Origin: an uncultured Lachnospira sp.
GTDB lineage: Bacteria > Bacillota > Clostridia > Lachnospirales > Lachnospiraceae
DNA length: 64,000 bases
Assembly (NCBI GenBank): GCA_934359185.1
Contig: CAKRLE010000002.1
Location: forward strand, 204,628-268,627
Reading direction: 5' to 3'
A program made the position numbers and the translations under genes. Each line of letters opens with the position of its first letter. Within the stretch, counting starts at the first letter, position 1. The notes under the pieces were generated by a model, which worked only from the letters and a program-made list of their open reading frames with translations, did not search any database and had not been told where the DNA came from. Below, piece after piece: positions 36,052-44,610 of this stretch.

Positions 36052-36672
36052 ATGGCTCATATAGCGGAAAGTATAGCTGCTTTTTTATATAGACATGAAA
36101 TTCTGGAACGTGATATGCAGGAAATATGTGCATATGGATTAGAATTGCTAATATCCACTTTGATAGAAGTAATAAATGTTATTTTTGTTAGTGTATTAGC
36201 TCATAAAATGATATTTGGAATTATATATATTATTTGCATAATGACAGTAAGAACATATACAGGCGGTTATCATGCAGATACTAAATCAAGGTGCAATATT
36301 ATATTTATAAGTATATATATACTGAGCCTGATATCTATGCAATGGATACAGAAAATAAATAATTATAATTTGATATTATGGTGTGGACTTATTGCATCAT
36401 ACATATATGTTATATATAACGCACCAATAGAAAATCATAATAAACCTTTAAATCAATGTCAGATAAATAAAAATAGAAAATCAAGTATATTAATATATGG
36501 GATATTTATGATGTTAGGAATAATATACGATATATCTGGAATGGCAATTGGGATAGTGAAAAATTTGAATTGCTATTCAGTATATATAAAAATAATACTT
36601 ATATTTATAGTGATTGCGATGATTGTAGGAAAGTATAAAGAAAGATGCTTTCATCGTATGGCTATAATGTAA
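36052..36672 (+). CDS. agrB: AgrB-like accessory gene regulator processing protease, copy 2
   Basis: 206 residues, identical to copy 1 except His for Tyr six residues from the end region (CFHRMAIM). Catalytic His74 and Cys81 conserved. GAGGGGAGAC precedes the ATG. Such near identity against diverged flanking genes points to a recent duplication or ongoing gene conversion. Confidence 0.92.
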   Translation: MAHIAESIAAFLYRHEILERDMQEICAYGLELLISTLIEVINVIFVSVLAHKMIFGIIYIICIMTVRTYTGGYHADTKSRCNIIFISIYILSLISMQWIQKINNYNLILWCGLIASYIYVIYNAPIENHNKPLNQCQINKNRKSSILIYGIFMMLGIIYDISGMAIGIVKNLNCYSVYIKIILIFIVIAMIVGKYKERCFHRMAIM

Positions 36673-36690
36673 AGAAAGGAGACGCTAAAG

Positions 36691-36843
36691 ATGAAGAAAA
36701 AAATTTTAAAAACTGTTGCTGATGTAGCTGTAAAAACAGCATACAAAGCAGGAAGAAGTGCATCATGGTATGGATTTTATCAGGCTAAAGAGCCAGAAGT
36801 TTTGAGAAACAAAATGAAACAAAGCAATAATACACGTAACTAA
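36691..36843 (+). CDS. agrD: AgrD-like autoinducing pro-peptide without cysteine, copy 2
   Basis: 50 residues. Identical to copy 1 through the core GRSASWYGFYQAKEPE apart from Arg3 to Lys. Only the tail differs (VLRNKMKQSNNTRN). The mature signals of both copies should therefore be the same. No cysteine. The remainder to 37017 has no clear promoter, so the next gene may be read from the agr promoter. Confidence 0.8.
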   Translation: MKKKILKTVADVAVKTAYKAGRSASWYGFYQAKEPEVLRNKMKQSNNTRN

Positions 36844-37017
36844 ACAAATTTGTCGTGGTTTTGTCGTTATAGACTAAAGTATTTTTTGAATTAAGAAATT
36901 ATATATATCTAATGACATCAACGCGAAATGTAACATGGCAGGTTTAATTGATAAGACAGGGATTAATCTGCTGAGATTAAGATTAAAGTGCATAAAGCAT
37001 GGAAAGAAGAGGAATTT

Positions 37018-37461
37018 ATGTTAAGAACCAAGAATATTTTTAATACATTTTTTATGATGGCTGTTGCAGCCATATGTATAAGTATGATGGGTGGAATTGT
37101 TAAAGCAGGGAATGTAAATGATACAAAGTATAATTATTATTTTAATGTGAATGATGGACATAAAACAGATTTTAGAAAGAAGGAAGATGCTACAAGTAGC
37201 TATATGTATTGTAAGTCCGCATCTTCATCTTATACAGCTAAAGTACATGGTGGACATCCAGAAGCAGATGCGTATGATTGTTCAATGGGATACAGATATT
37301 ACTTTGAGACTGGATATAAGAGATTTCTCTATAATAATGTGAATGAATCTGGATTTGAAGAAGCTGCTATATTTGGTAGTGGAAGTGGGAATGCGAGTGG
37401 ATCGTGGAGTCCAGATAGTGTATATCAGTCAGGTGTAAGACCAGGTACAGATCATCTGTAA
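37018..37461 (+). CDS. Small secreted protein (DUF2712-like), cassette 2
   Basis: 147 residues. Signal peptide about 1-28 (AAICISMMGGIVKAG). The mature part has YNYYFNVNDGHKTDFRKKED, two cysteines (MYCKSASSSY, YDCSMGYRY) and a Gly/Ser-rich end SGSGNASGSWSPDSV. From memory this resembles the short secreted DUF2712-type proteins found beside ABC exporters in Firmicutes. AGAGGAA sets the start; the earlier in-frame ATG at 36988 lacks a site. Same position after agrBD as the 31402 gene, but sequence is quite different. Confidence 0.55.
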   Translation: MLRTKNIFNTFFMMAVAAICISMMGGIVKAGNVNDTKYNYYFNVNDGHKTDFRKKEDATSSYMYCKSASSSYTAKVHGGHPEADAYDCSMGYRYYFETGYKRFLYNNVNESGFEEAAIFGSGSGNASGSWSPDSVYQSGVRPGTDHL

Positions 37462-37484
37462 GATGCAGTGAGGGGGTTAAGTTG

Positions 37485-38246
37485 ATGAAGAGAGTACTGA
37501 CTAATATGACAATCATTGTACTTGGTGTTGTTCTGTTGATAATAATAAGCTATGAAAATAAAGACAAGCTGAATTATATAAAGAGTGTAAATCAGCTTGA
37601 CAGTATTCAGCATGAAACAGCAGGTGGTGAAACCATGCTGGAACAACCAGCGGCAGGAATAGCAGTTCCAACGATAGCTCCCTCTAACACAGAAGCGTCA
37701 TATGAGTATGTTAATAATATGCCATGTTATACAGAAAAAGTAGAATTGCCATGCGAGGATACTAATTTAGAAAATGGAACTGTGATAAAGATGTACGTTA
37801 AACTAGAAGATTATTATGTGTCGCAACAGATTCCAGAAGAAATTGATGATGTAGAGAATGTATATATGGATGATGGAGTGCAACTGGTTTCCGAAAGAGA
37901 AGTTGATAGTGAACATCGTGTGGTAGTGGCAATGGTAAAATTGAGAAATCCCAATGAATATGATGTTGATGTGTGTCTTGGCAATATAAATTTAAAATAT
38001 AACCTGACTCCATATCCATTCGAATTAGCATATCATAATGAAAAAAGGTATGCGACATCTGTGAAATCAAGCAATATAGTTAAGCTAAAGGCTAATGAAG
38101 AAAAAGAATATGAGCTGTTATATACACCTAATATAAAATACTTTAGAGATTATGATATGTATTTAGTTGCTAATTTAAAAGGGACATATGGCAATGATGG
38201 CTCCTGGGCAGTATACAAGCTGGATTTAAGCGAGTGGATAAAGTGA
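37485..38246 (+). CDS. Membrane-anchored extracytoplasmic protein, cassette 2
   Basis: 253 residues. N-terminal helix about 7-22, a Pro/Ala/Thr-rich linker (PAAGIAVPTIAPSNTEASY), then a beta-rich domain with VVVAMVKLRNPNEYDVDVCL that looks like the immunoglobulin-like fold of DUF4352/DUF5028-type proteins. GAGGGGG precedes the ATG. Probably part of the exporter operon that starts 12 bp later. Confidence 0.5.
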   Translation: MKRVLTNMTIIVLGVVLLIIISYENKDKLNYIKSVNQLDSIQHETAGGETMLEQPAAGIAVPTIAPSNTEASYEYVNNMPCYTEKVELPCEDTNLENGTVIKMYVKLEDYYVSQQIPEEIDDVENVYMDDGVQLVSEREVDSEHRVVVAMVKLRNPNEYDVDVCLGNINLKYNLTPYPFELAYHNEKRYATSVKSSNIVKLKANEEKEYELLYTPNIKYFRDYDMYLVANLKGTYGNDGSWAVYKLDLSEWIK

Positions 38247-38258
38247 GGGATGTAACTG

Positions 38259-39098
38259 GTGAAAGGATTATGGAGAATTGAACTCAGAAGATTAATGCGG
38301 AATAAAGGCTTCTGGGGGATATTGGTATTATGCATAGTGATAAATGCATTACAATATAGGGACATTACATTATTATCAGTAAAATATATGGATGCTGTTA
38401 TGGCTAAATTAAACAGTATCAAGATAGGAACGCTCTATCCGCATAGTGTGTACAATAATTGGATTGGTGGAGATCTTGAATCGTACTGGCATTATGTATA
38501 TTTTCTGCTTATTCCTGTTATAGCAGTCATACCATATTCATATACATATAATTATGACAGAAAATCAAAGCTTACAATTAATTATTACATAAGAGCAGAA
38601 AGAAAAGATTATGTTATAGTGAAATATATCATTACATTTCTGGCAGGTGCAGTTGTGGTCACGATTCCGCTTGTGTGTAATTTTGTTCTTACGATGATGA
38701 AACTGCCACTTATAACTCCGCAGGCATCGACTGGAACATATCCGCTTAATGGCTCTGATATGTTTGCTGATATATTCTATACCAGACCAATGCTTTATAT
38801 TCTGATATATTTTGCTGTAATATTTGTATATTCTGGACTGATGGCTGTACTGCCTATGGGAATAAGCTATTTTACAGACAATGCATTTGTACAGTTATCG
38901 ACACCATTTATAGGAAACATATTAGTTTACTGTATATGTAATGTCAGAAGCATGTACAGATATGTGCCATTAAGATTTATTGACCCAGCCCAGGATGGCG
39001 GTTTTACAGATGCCGCATCAGCATTTGCAATTATATTGTTGTTGTTAATATTTAATATAGTTATGGCTGTACGGGGAATGACAGATGAGACATTGTAG
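38259..39098 (+). CDS. ABC-2-type exporter permease, cassette 2
   Basis: 279 residues, six transmembrane segments. KGLWRIELRRLMRNKGFWG is the coupling helix before TM1, and DRKSKLTINYYIRAERKDYVIVKY the cytoplasmic loop, corresponding to NYYNSRIDMKSYYISG of the cassette 1 permease. GTG start with GAGGGATG upstream. Its end overlaps the next gene by 14 bases. Confidence 0.68.
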   Translation: MKGLWRIELRRLMRNKGFWGILVLCIVINALQYRDITLLSVKYMDAVMAKLNSIKIGTLYPHSVYNNWIGGDLESYWHYVYFLLIPVIAVIPYSYTYNYDRKSKLTINYYIRAERKDYVIVKYIITFLAGAVVVTIPLVCNFVLTMMKLPLITPQASTGTYPLNGSDMFADIFYTRPMLYILIYFAVIFVYSGLMAVLPMGISYFTDNAFVQLSTPFIGNILVYCICNVRSMYRYVPLRFIDPAQDGGFTDAASAFAIILLLLIFNIVMAVRGMTDETL

Positions 39099-39813
39099 AA
39101 GAATAGTATACTATCTGGTATACAGTTTGGCAGTTATTGGTGGAATGAATATTATATGCCGTCACATCAACTCGTCATATGTATTATTTGACATAAATAT
39201 ATCTTTTGCCGATATGCTGTTGTGGTATCTGTACAAGGGGATATATGTATCCTATGTAATGCCGTTAGTATATATTTTTTTTTACAACAGAAGACTTAAG
39301 AGGCTGACAGACGTGCATCTGGCAGTGAGAGGCCAAAGCAGATACAGGATAATTCTTATGCAGGAACTGTATATAGTAAAGCTTGGTGTGGTCAATGCTG
39401 TATTATGCATGGCTGGAATGTCTGTGACCGCTTTTGCAGGAAATTTTGATTTTTATAATCTCAGTTCTGCGGACAGTATGTTTTATCTCATCACCCAGAA
39501 AACTTTCAGTGGTAACAGATATTTTGTATATGCCATTATATTTTACTATATGTTTTTGCAGATGGTATTTATTCTTAACAGTGTTCTTTTAGCATATGTA
39601 ATCTTCAGAAGGAAGGTTCTTATATGCCTGTGTATGGCAATAACATGGATTATGGAATTTACTGCTAGTGGTTTGGTGGTCAGCAACAGTAACTGTTACA
39701 AGGTTTTATTAAATATATCTGCTGGATATGCATATATGTTAAGAATACCTTTATTATTATTTATTGTTGGCATAATGATACTTCTTATATATAGAAACAG
39801 AGAGTACAGGTAA
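39085..39813 (+). CDS. Membrane permease subunit, cassette 2
   Basis: 242 residues with about six hydrophobic stretches. VRGQSRYRIILMQELYIVK is the cytoplasmic loop expected before TM3. No homology to soluble domains. Probably an accessory permease of the exporter. Confidence 0.55.
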   Translation: MRHCRRIVYYLVYSLAVIGGMNIICRHINSSYVLFDINISFADMLLWYLYKGIYVSYVMPLVYIFFYNRRLKRLTDVHLAVRGQSRYRIILMQELYIVKLGVVNAVLCMAGMSVTAFAGNFDFYNLSSADSMFYLITQKTFSGNRYFVYAIIFYYMFLQMVFILNSVLLAYVIFRRKVLICLCMAITWIMEFTASGLVVSNSNCYKVLLNISAGYAYMLRIPLLLFIVGIMILLIYRNREYR

Positions 39814-39818
39814 AATGT

Positions 39819-40652
39819 ATGTGGAATGTAATCAGATATGATTTGTGTGTGGGATTAAAGAAATGCTATATAAGATACATAGTATTATTCGTAATGGTAA
39901 TTATAACCTGTATCCATGTTGATGGAATAATATATGACAATATTGAAATGAGGTTCTGTCATGCAGGCTTTCTTAATTATATCATATATATGTTTCAGGG
40001 AATCAGACCTGTCAGTGCAGGAGAATTAAAAGAATATGGAATGCCTGTATTCTGGGTGTTTTACAATATATATATATTATTTGTTCTTGGCGGATATGTG
40101 TCAGCCAGCTTAAAGATTGATAGATGCCAGTGCTTTGTCAGATTTGGTTCAAGAAGCAGATTTATAATTGGTAAATATATATATATGCTTACTGGAACAC
40201 TACTATATTATATATGTATATATTCTGCTGTGATTTGTCACATGTTTATCAGTCAGAATATCAGATGGTATGAGCCGGTTATAGGAACACCGGTTAATTT
40301 CTTTAATATCCAGATATTTCCATCAATTAGATACATAATATATGCTTTTGTGCTGACTCCGTTATTAAGCAGCAGCTTCTATGTGTCAGTATGTCTGCTG
40401 GCAGAGATATATTCCAGGCTTATGCCAGGGCTGATAGTGATAAGTCTGTATATTATATCTGGTATATATGATAAAAATAGATACAACATATCAAGTAATA
40501 CAATGCTTTGCAGAAATGAATATGTCATGCCGAAAGGCATGGCGGTGAGTAATTCATTGTTTATAGTGTGTGTTGCAATAGCAATAAGCGTAATAGCAGG
40601 AATAATAAGCATACGACACTATGAGTTTATCAGAGGGGAGAGAAACAGTTGA
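39819..40652 (+). CDS. Third membrane permease subunit, cassette 2
   Basis: 277 residues, about six hydrophobic helices, with RFGSRSRFIIGKYIYMLTGTL as the loop analogous to those in the other permeases. Cassette 1 has two permeases whereas this one has three. Overlaps the ATPase start by four bases (TTGA). Confidence 0.55.
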   Translation: MWNVIRYDLCVGLKKCYIRYIVLFVMVIITCIHVDGIIYDNIEMRFCHAGFLNYIIYMFQGIRPVSAGELKEYGMPVFWVFYNIYILFVLGGYVSASLKIDRCQCFVRFGSRSRFIIGKYIYMLTGTLLYYICIYSAVICHMFISQNIRWYEPVIGTPVNFFNIQIFPSIRYIIYAFVLTPLLSSSFYVSVCLLAEIYSRLMPGLIVISLYIISGIYDKNRYNISSNTMLCRNEYVMPKGMAVSNSLFIVCVAIAISVIAGIISIRHYEFIRGERNS

Positions 40653-41314
40653 AGATAGAGGTTACAGGATACAGCAAGACAATCAATAAGAATAAAGTTC
40701 TTGATAATATATCTGTCAAATTTACATCAGGTAAAGTGTATGGGATAAGAGGTGAAAATGGCAGTGGCAAAACTATGTTGATGAAGGCTATATGCGGACT
40801 TATATTTGCGGATAGTGGAAATGTCAGTATAGATGGCTGGATAATAGGCAGGGATATATCATTTCCAGAAAGCGTGGGGATTTTAATCGAAAATTCGGGA
40901 TTCATAGGCTCATATAGTGCTTATGATAATCTGAAATCAATATCGCTGATAAAAAATTGTGCTGGAGATAATGAGATATATGAAGCGTTAGAAGCGGTAG
41001 GACTGGATTCACACAGTAAAAAGAAATACAGACAGTTTTCGCTGGGAATGAAGCAGAAGCTTGGAATAGCGGCAGCAATATTTGAAAAGCCAGACCTGAT
41101 AATACTTGATGAACCATTTAATGCTCTAGATGAGAAAAGCCGCGGCAGGATAAAGAATATAATTAATGAAAGATCAGAAGCAGGGGCATTAGTAATAGTA
41201 TCGTCACATGATAAAGAACTGCTTGATGACGTATGTGATGAAATTATTAATATACAGGAGGGAAAGCTGATTGAATCGCACAATAGTAAAACGCAGTGGA
41301 ATATGGAAACGTAG
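40649..41314 (+). CDS. ABC transporter ATPase, cassette 2
   Basis: 221 residues with TTG start and GAGGGGAG upstream. Walker A GENGSGKTMLMKAICG, signature FSLGMKQKLGIAAA, Walker B LIILDEPFNALD, and switch SSHDKELLDDV. Clearly paralogous to the cassette 1 ATPase, including the SLGM signature. Confidence 0.9.
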   Translation: MKIEVTGYSKTINKNKVLDNISVKFTSGKVYGIRGENGSGKTMLMKAICGLIFADSGNVSIDGWIIGRDISFPESVGILIENSGFIGSYSAYDNLKSISLIKNCAGDNEIYEALEAVGLDSHSKKKYRQFSLGMKQKLGIAAAIFEKPDLIILDEPFNALDEKSRGRIKNIINERSEAGALVIVSSHDKELLDDVCDEIINIQEGKLIESHNSKTQWNMET

Positions 41315-41861
41315 AATAATAGTGCCATTTGGTATGACAATTGCAGCATGTCTTATCGTATATTGTGTTTTAACTATACGAGACGTTAACCAGAGATATC
41401 CAGACACAGTAGTTACAGAAGTTCCTTATGGAGAAAAGATTGCGTATAAAGATATAGAATTTATGATAAAAGATGTGCAGTATATGGACTATGAGGGGCT
41501 GAAAGCATTATGCAGTAATGTCACGGATATGTCATATAAAAAATATGAGCCATATTATGAACAGACATTTGCATTAATAGAAGCAGAGGTGAAAAACATA
41601 GGCAGTCATAATGAAAATGTTGAGCTGTACCAGTTTGTATTAGGCAATGATACATATTCTAATGGAATAGATACTGAGCTGTTTGGCAGCTTCAACACAG
41701 GTGAGGAACTGCTTTGTCCGAATATCAAGCCGGGGGAATCAGTTAATGTGGTACTTACATACAGCTTCTTGAACCAATATTTAAAAAAGGGAAAGATTGA
41801 GAATATGGGGCTGATAGTAAGTCTATATCCGCAAAAGATTATTATGGATTGTAGTAAATAA
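41271..41861 (+). CDS. Membrane-anchored DUF5028/DUF4352-like protein, cassette 2
   Basis: 196 residues; TTG start nine bases after AGGAGG, overlapping the ATPase gene by 44 bases. One helix (about 20-37), then an exported domain with FALIEAEVKNIGSHNENVEL and CPNIKPGESVNVVLTYSF, the strand pattern of the immunoglobulin-like DUF4352 fold. Likely an exporter accessory or immunity factor. Confidence 0.6.
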   Translation: MNRTIVKRSGIWKRRIIVPFGMTIAACLIVYCVLTIRDVNQRYPDTVVTEVPYGEKIAYKDIEFMIKDVQYMDYEGLKALCSNVTDMSYKKYEPYYEQTFALIEAEVKNIGSHNENVELYQFVLGNDTYSNGIDTELFGSFNTGEELLCPNIKPGESVNVVLTYSFLNQYLKKGKIENMGLIVSLYPQKIIMDCSK

Positions 41862-41912
41862 AACAGTATAAAAATGGAAATGTGAATGTAATTACTATGT
41901 TATAGTTGTACA

Positions 41913-41942
41913 GGCTGGGGTGAATTGCCCCAGCCTTGTTGC
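41913..41942 (+). terminator. Terminator of the cassette 2 operon
   Basis: GGCTGGGG (41913-41920) pairs with CCCCAGCC (41928-41935), followed by TTGTTG. Confidence 0.75.
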
Positions 41943-41998
41943 TATGTATACGCAAAAATAGTATATTTATAATATAAGCTGGATGTATGGGGGATAAT

Positions 41999-42712
41999 AT
42001 GATTTGTTTTGGAATATGTGATGATGAACTTGAACTTTCGGATTCATTGGCAATGGAAATACCTGAATTATATCGGGATAATTGTAATGTTGCAGATGAT
42101 ATTAAAGTGTATACATATTTATCAGGTGCAGAATTGCTTAATCGCTATAAGGAGGATAAACCTGATATTGTGTTTATGGATATTGAGCTTGGTGATGATA
42201 GTGGGTTTAAAATAGCGGACAGATTAAGAGATATATCAGATAATACAGGAATTGTATACATAACTAATCATGAAACATATATGAAAGATGCATTTGTGTG
42301 TAGACCACTTGGCTTTATACGTAAAGATAATCTTGAAAATGATTTTATGAGGGCAGCAGGAGAGATAAACAGGTTTTTAGCGGGAAGAAAGAAAAAAATA
42401 TTATTTAAGGATGGAGTAAAGGAAGTACCGGTTTCTTTGGACGATATTATTATGGTAGAAGTATATGACCATGATGTTGTAATTGTAAGGGAAGGTGGCA
42501 ATATTCAGGTTAAAGATAAACTAAAGCGTGTTGAAGATGAACTGCTCAATCATGATTTTGTTAAAGTGGCGCGCGGAAGAATGATAAGACTTAAGTATAT
42601 ATCAAAAATAGATAAGGGTGAATGTTGTCTTTATAATGGCGACAGATATGCCATTAGTGATAGTAGAATCAGTGAGATAAAGGAAAGTCTGCTTAAATAT
42701 AAGATGAGGTGA
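41999..42712 (+). CDS. agrA: AgrA-like LytTR response regulator
   Basis: 237 residues from ATG 41999 (GGGGGAT upstream). Receiver: FGICDDELELSDSLA, phospho-Asp in DIVFMDIELGDDSG. The C-terminal LytTR domain has VKEVPVSLDDIIMVEVYDHDVVI and DFVKVARGRMIRLKYI. LytTR domains bind direct repeats spaced two helical turns, as found upstream of both agrB copies. A TATAAT at 41968-41973 may be its promoter. Translationally coupled to the kinase. Confidence 0.9.
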   Translation: MICFGICDDELELSDSLAMEIPELYRDNCNVADDIKVYTYLSGAELLNRYKEDKPDIVFMDIELGDDSGFKIADRLRDISDNTGIVYITNHETYMKDAFVCRPLGFIRKDNLENDFMRAAGEINRFLAGRKKKILFKDGVKEVPVSLDDIIMVEVYDHDVVIVREGGNIQVKDKLKRVEDELLNHDFVKVARGRMIRLKYISKIDKGECCLYNGDRYAISDSRISEIKESLLKYKMR

Positions 42713-42726
42713 ATAAGGAGTGTTAT

Positions 42727-44031
42727 ATGATAATATTTGAATCGTGTGTTAATATTTTTCAGGCTTTTGTAACAACTTATTTTTTAAAGAAGTGTCTTGG
42801 AAAAAAAGAAAGATTTTCAGATACTGAAATGAATCTTGAAATGGTTTTATGTATAGCAATATATATGGAGATACAGACATTTTTAACAGATTTTGAAGGG
42901 TATGGCATAATTATAAATATAATATATGTTTTCTTGATAAGCAGGGCGTTCCTAAAAGGCGATATATTATCACAGATAATGTATAGTATGCTTATTGGAT
43001 TGATAGCAATGTTTTCTTCTATTATTGGTGCTAATATTGCGGCTATGCTCACTGGAAAAACATTTATTGAGCTTACAGGCGATAAATCATTTGATGGCGT
43101 CATAGCCTTAATTATTGTTCAGATTGTATTTGTGTGTTTTGTTATTATGGTTATTAAATTCAAAACATTTGACAGATTTCTTAATAGAAAATATACAGTT
43201 GTAGCAATAATGCTGCCCGTTGTATCTATAGTAATATGTACAATTGTAATAACAAGAATGCAAATAATTGGAAATATATGGAGCATATCAGTTGTTGTAG
43301 GAATATTACTGCTTAATGTTGTTAATTATGTATTGTTATCCGCTATCGATAAAAGCTATGCAAAGATTATAGATGATGAGATGACGATTAAATCATTTAA
43401 ACAGCAATTAGATGATGTAGAGACTATAATTGAAGAAAATAGCGAGCTTGAACAAAAGAGACATGAAATTAAAAAGATTTTAAGACTAATATCAATGATG
43501 ATAAATGATGGTGAAAATAAGAAAGCGTTAGAATATATTAAAGAGTTAAATGTAGATGATATTATTTCATATGATAAAAAGAAATTTTCTGATAACATGA
43601 TAATTAATTATATATTAAATAAAGCGAATGATACATGTAAGCGTAATAACTATGATTTTTCATGTTTTGTCAATGGAAAAGTTGACGGTGTATTAGATGT
43701 TGATATGCATATATTATTTGAAAATCTTATAGATAATGCAATAGAAGGAATGGCTGGTTCAGATGGAAAGTCACTGTATGTACAGATATCAGCCAGTGAT
43801 GAGTATATAAGGATAGATGTGTATAATTCTGTTACATGTAATATACTTCTTGATAATAAAGAACTTCATACTACTAAGCTTGATAAGATAAGGCATGGAT
43901 ATGGTGTTAAGAGTATTAAGGCAATAGTAGATAAATATGATGGCTGTGTCGAGTATGAATATTTTGAGCCTAAGACAATCAGATGCATGGTTATACTTAC
44001 AAAATCAAACCACAACACGGAGGAAAACTAA
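42727..44031 (+). CDS. agrC: AgrC-like GHKL sensor histidine kinase
   Basis: 434 residues from ATG 42727, six bases after AAGGAG (a GTG at 42709 is possible but lacks a site). N-terminal half has about six transmembrane helices, as in peptide-pheromone receptors. H box region ELEQKRHEIKKILRL, then GHKL ATPase with HILFENLIDNAIEGM (N box) and GYGVKSIKAIVDKYDG (G box). It should sense the cyclic peptide made from the AgrD genes; with two agrBD but one receptor, both feed one circuit. Confidence 0.9.
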   Translation: MIIFESCVNIFQAFVTTYFLKKCLGKKERFSDTEMNLEMVLCIAIYMEIQTFLTDFEGYGIIINIIYVFLISRAFLKGDILSQIMYSMLIGLIAMFSSIIGANIAAMLTGKTFIELTGDKSFDGVIALIIVQIVFVCFVIMVIKFKTFDRFLNRKYTVVAIMLPVVSIVICTIVITRMQIIGNIWSISVVVGILLLNVVNYVLLSAIDKSYAKIIDDEMTIKSFKQQLDDVETIIEENSELEQKRHEIKKILRLISMMINDGENKKALEYIKELNVDDIISYDKKKFSDNMIINYILNKANDTCKRNNYDFSCFVNGKVDGVLDVDMHILFENLIDNAIEGMAGSDGKSLYVQISASDEYIRIDVYNSVTCNILLDNKELHTTKLDKIRHGYGVKSIKAIVDKYDGCVEYEYFEPKTIRCMVILTKSNHNTEEN

Positions 44032-44579
44032 TGTTATATATAATAAGACATGGGCAGACAGAATGGAATGCGCTTCATAAGCTTCAGGGACGGACAGATA
44101 TACCGCTTAACGATAATGGAAGGAGAATGGCGAAGGAGGCGGGAGAGAAGTATAAAGACCTTCATATAGATGTGTGCTATTCGTCACCGCTTATCCGCGC
44201 AGTGGAGACAGCTAAGATTTTTCTTGGAGACAGGAATATTCCGGTTATAACAGACGACAGGCTTATGGAGATGAGCTTTGGTGTGTATGAAGGGATTGAG
44301 AATTCATTTGATATACCAGATTGTCCTATCAATACATGCTTTAAAGACCCGGTTAATTATAAGACTGTAAAAGATGGTGAGAGCTTTGAAGAGATTTTTG
44401 CAAGAACAGGCGATTTCATTGATAAAGAAGTAAAGCCATTGTTAGATAATGGAAAAGATATTTTAATAGTTGGACATGGTGCTATGAACTGTAGTATAAT
44501 TGCACAGTTTAGGGGGACTTTGTTAAAAGATTTCTGGAAAGCCCTGCCTAAGAATTGTGAATTAGTTAAATTGGATTAA
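44031..44579 (+). CDS. Histidine phosphatase (phosphoglycerate mutase-like)
   Basis: 182 residues from ATG 44031, which shares its A with the stop of agrC. RHG motif in LYIIRHGQTEWN, second His in LIVGHGAMNCS, and Glu in MEMSFGVYEG. Could be a cobalamin-type alpha-ribazole phosphatase or a general sugar phosphatase; substrate not clear. GGAGG upstream. Confidence 0.85.
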   Translation: MLYIIRHGQTEWNALHKLQGRTDIPLNDNGRRMAKEAGEKYKDLHIDVCYSSPLIRAVETAKIFLGDRNIPVITDDRLMEMSFGVYEGIENSFDIPDCPINTCFKDPVNYKTVKDGESFEEIFARTGDFIDKEVKPLLDNGKDILIVGHGAMNCSIIAQFRGTLLKDFWKALPKNCELVKLD

Positions 44580-44610
44580 GATAGGATAAGATTGGATTAG
44601 AGGTATAGAC

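Larger units (their letters stand above)
35946..36802 (+). repeat. Long direct repeat, copy 2 (agr promoter, agrB, agrD)
   Basis: Partner of 30501-31357, about 5.4 kb apart in the same orientation. Homologous recombination between them would delete cassette 1. Confidence 0.9.
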
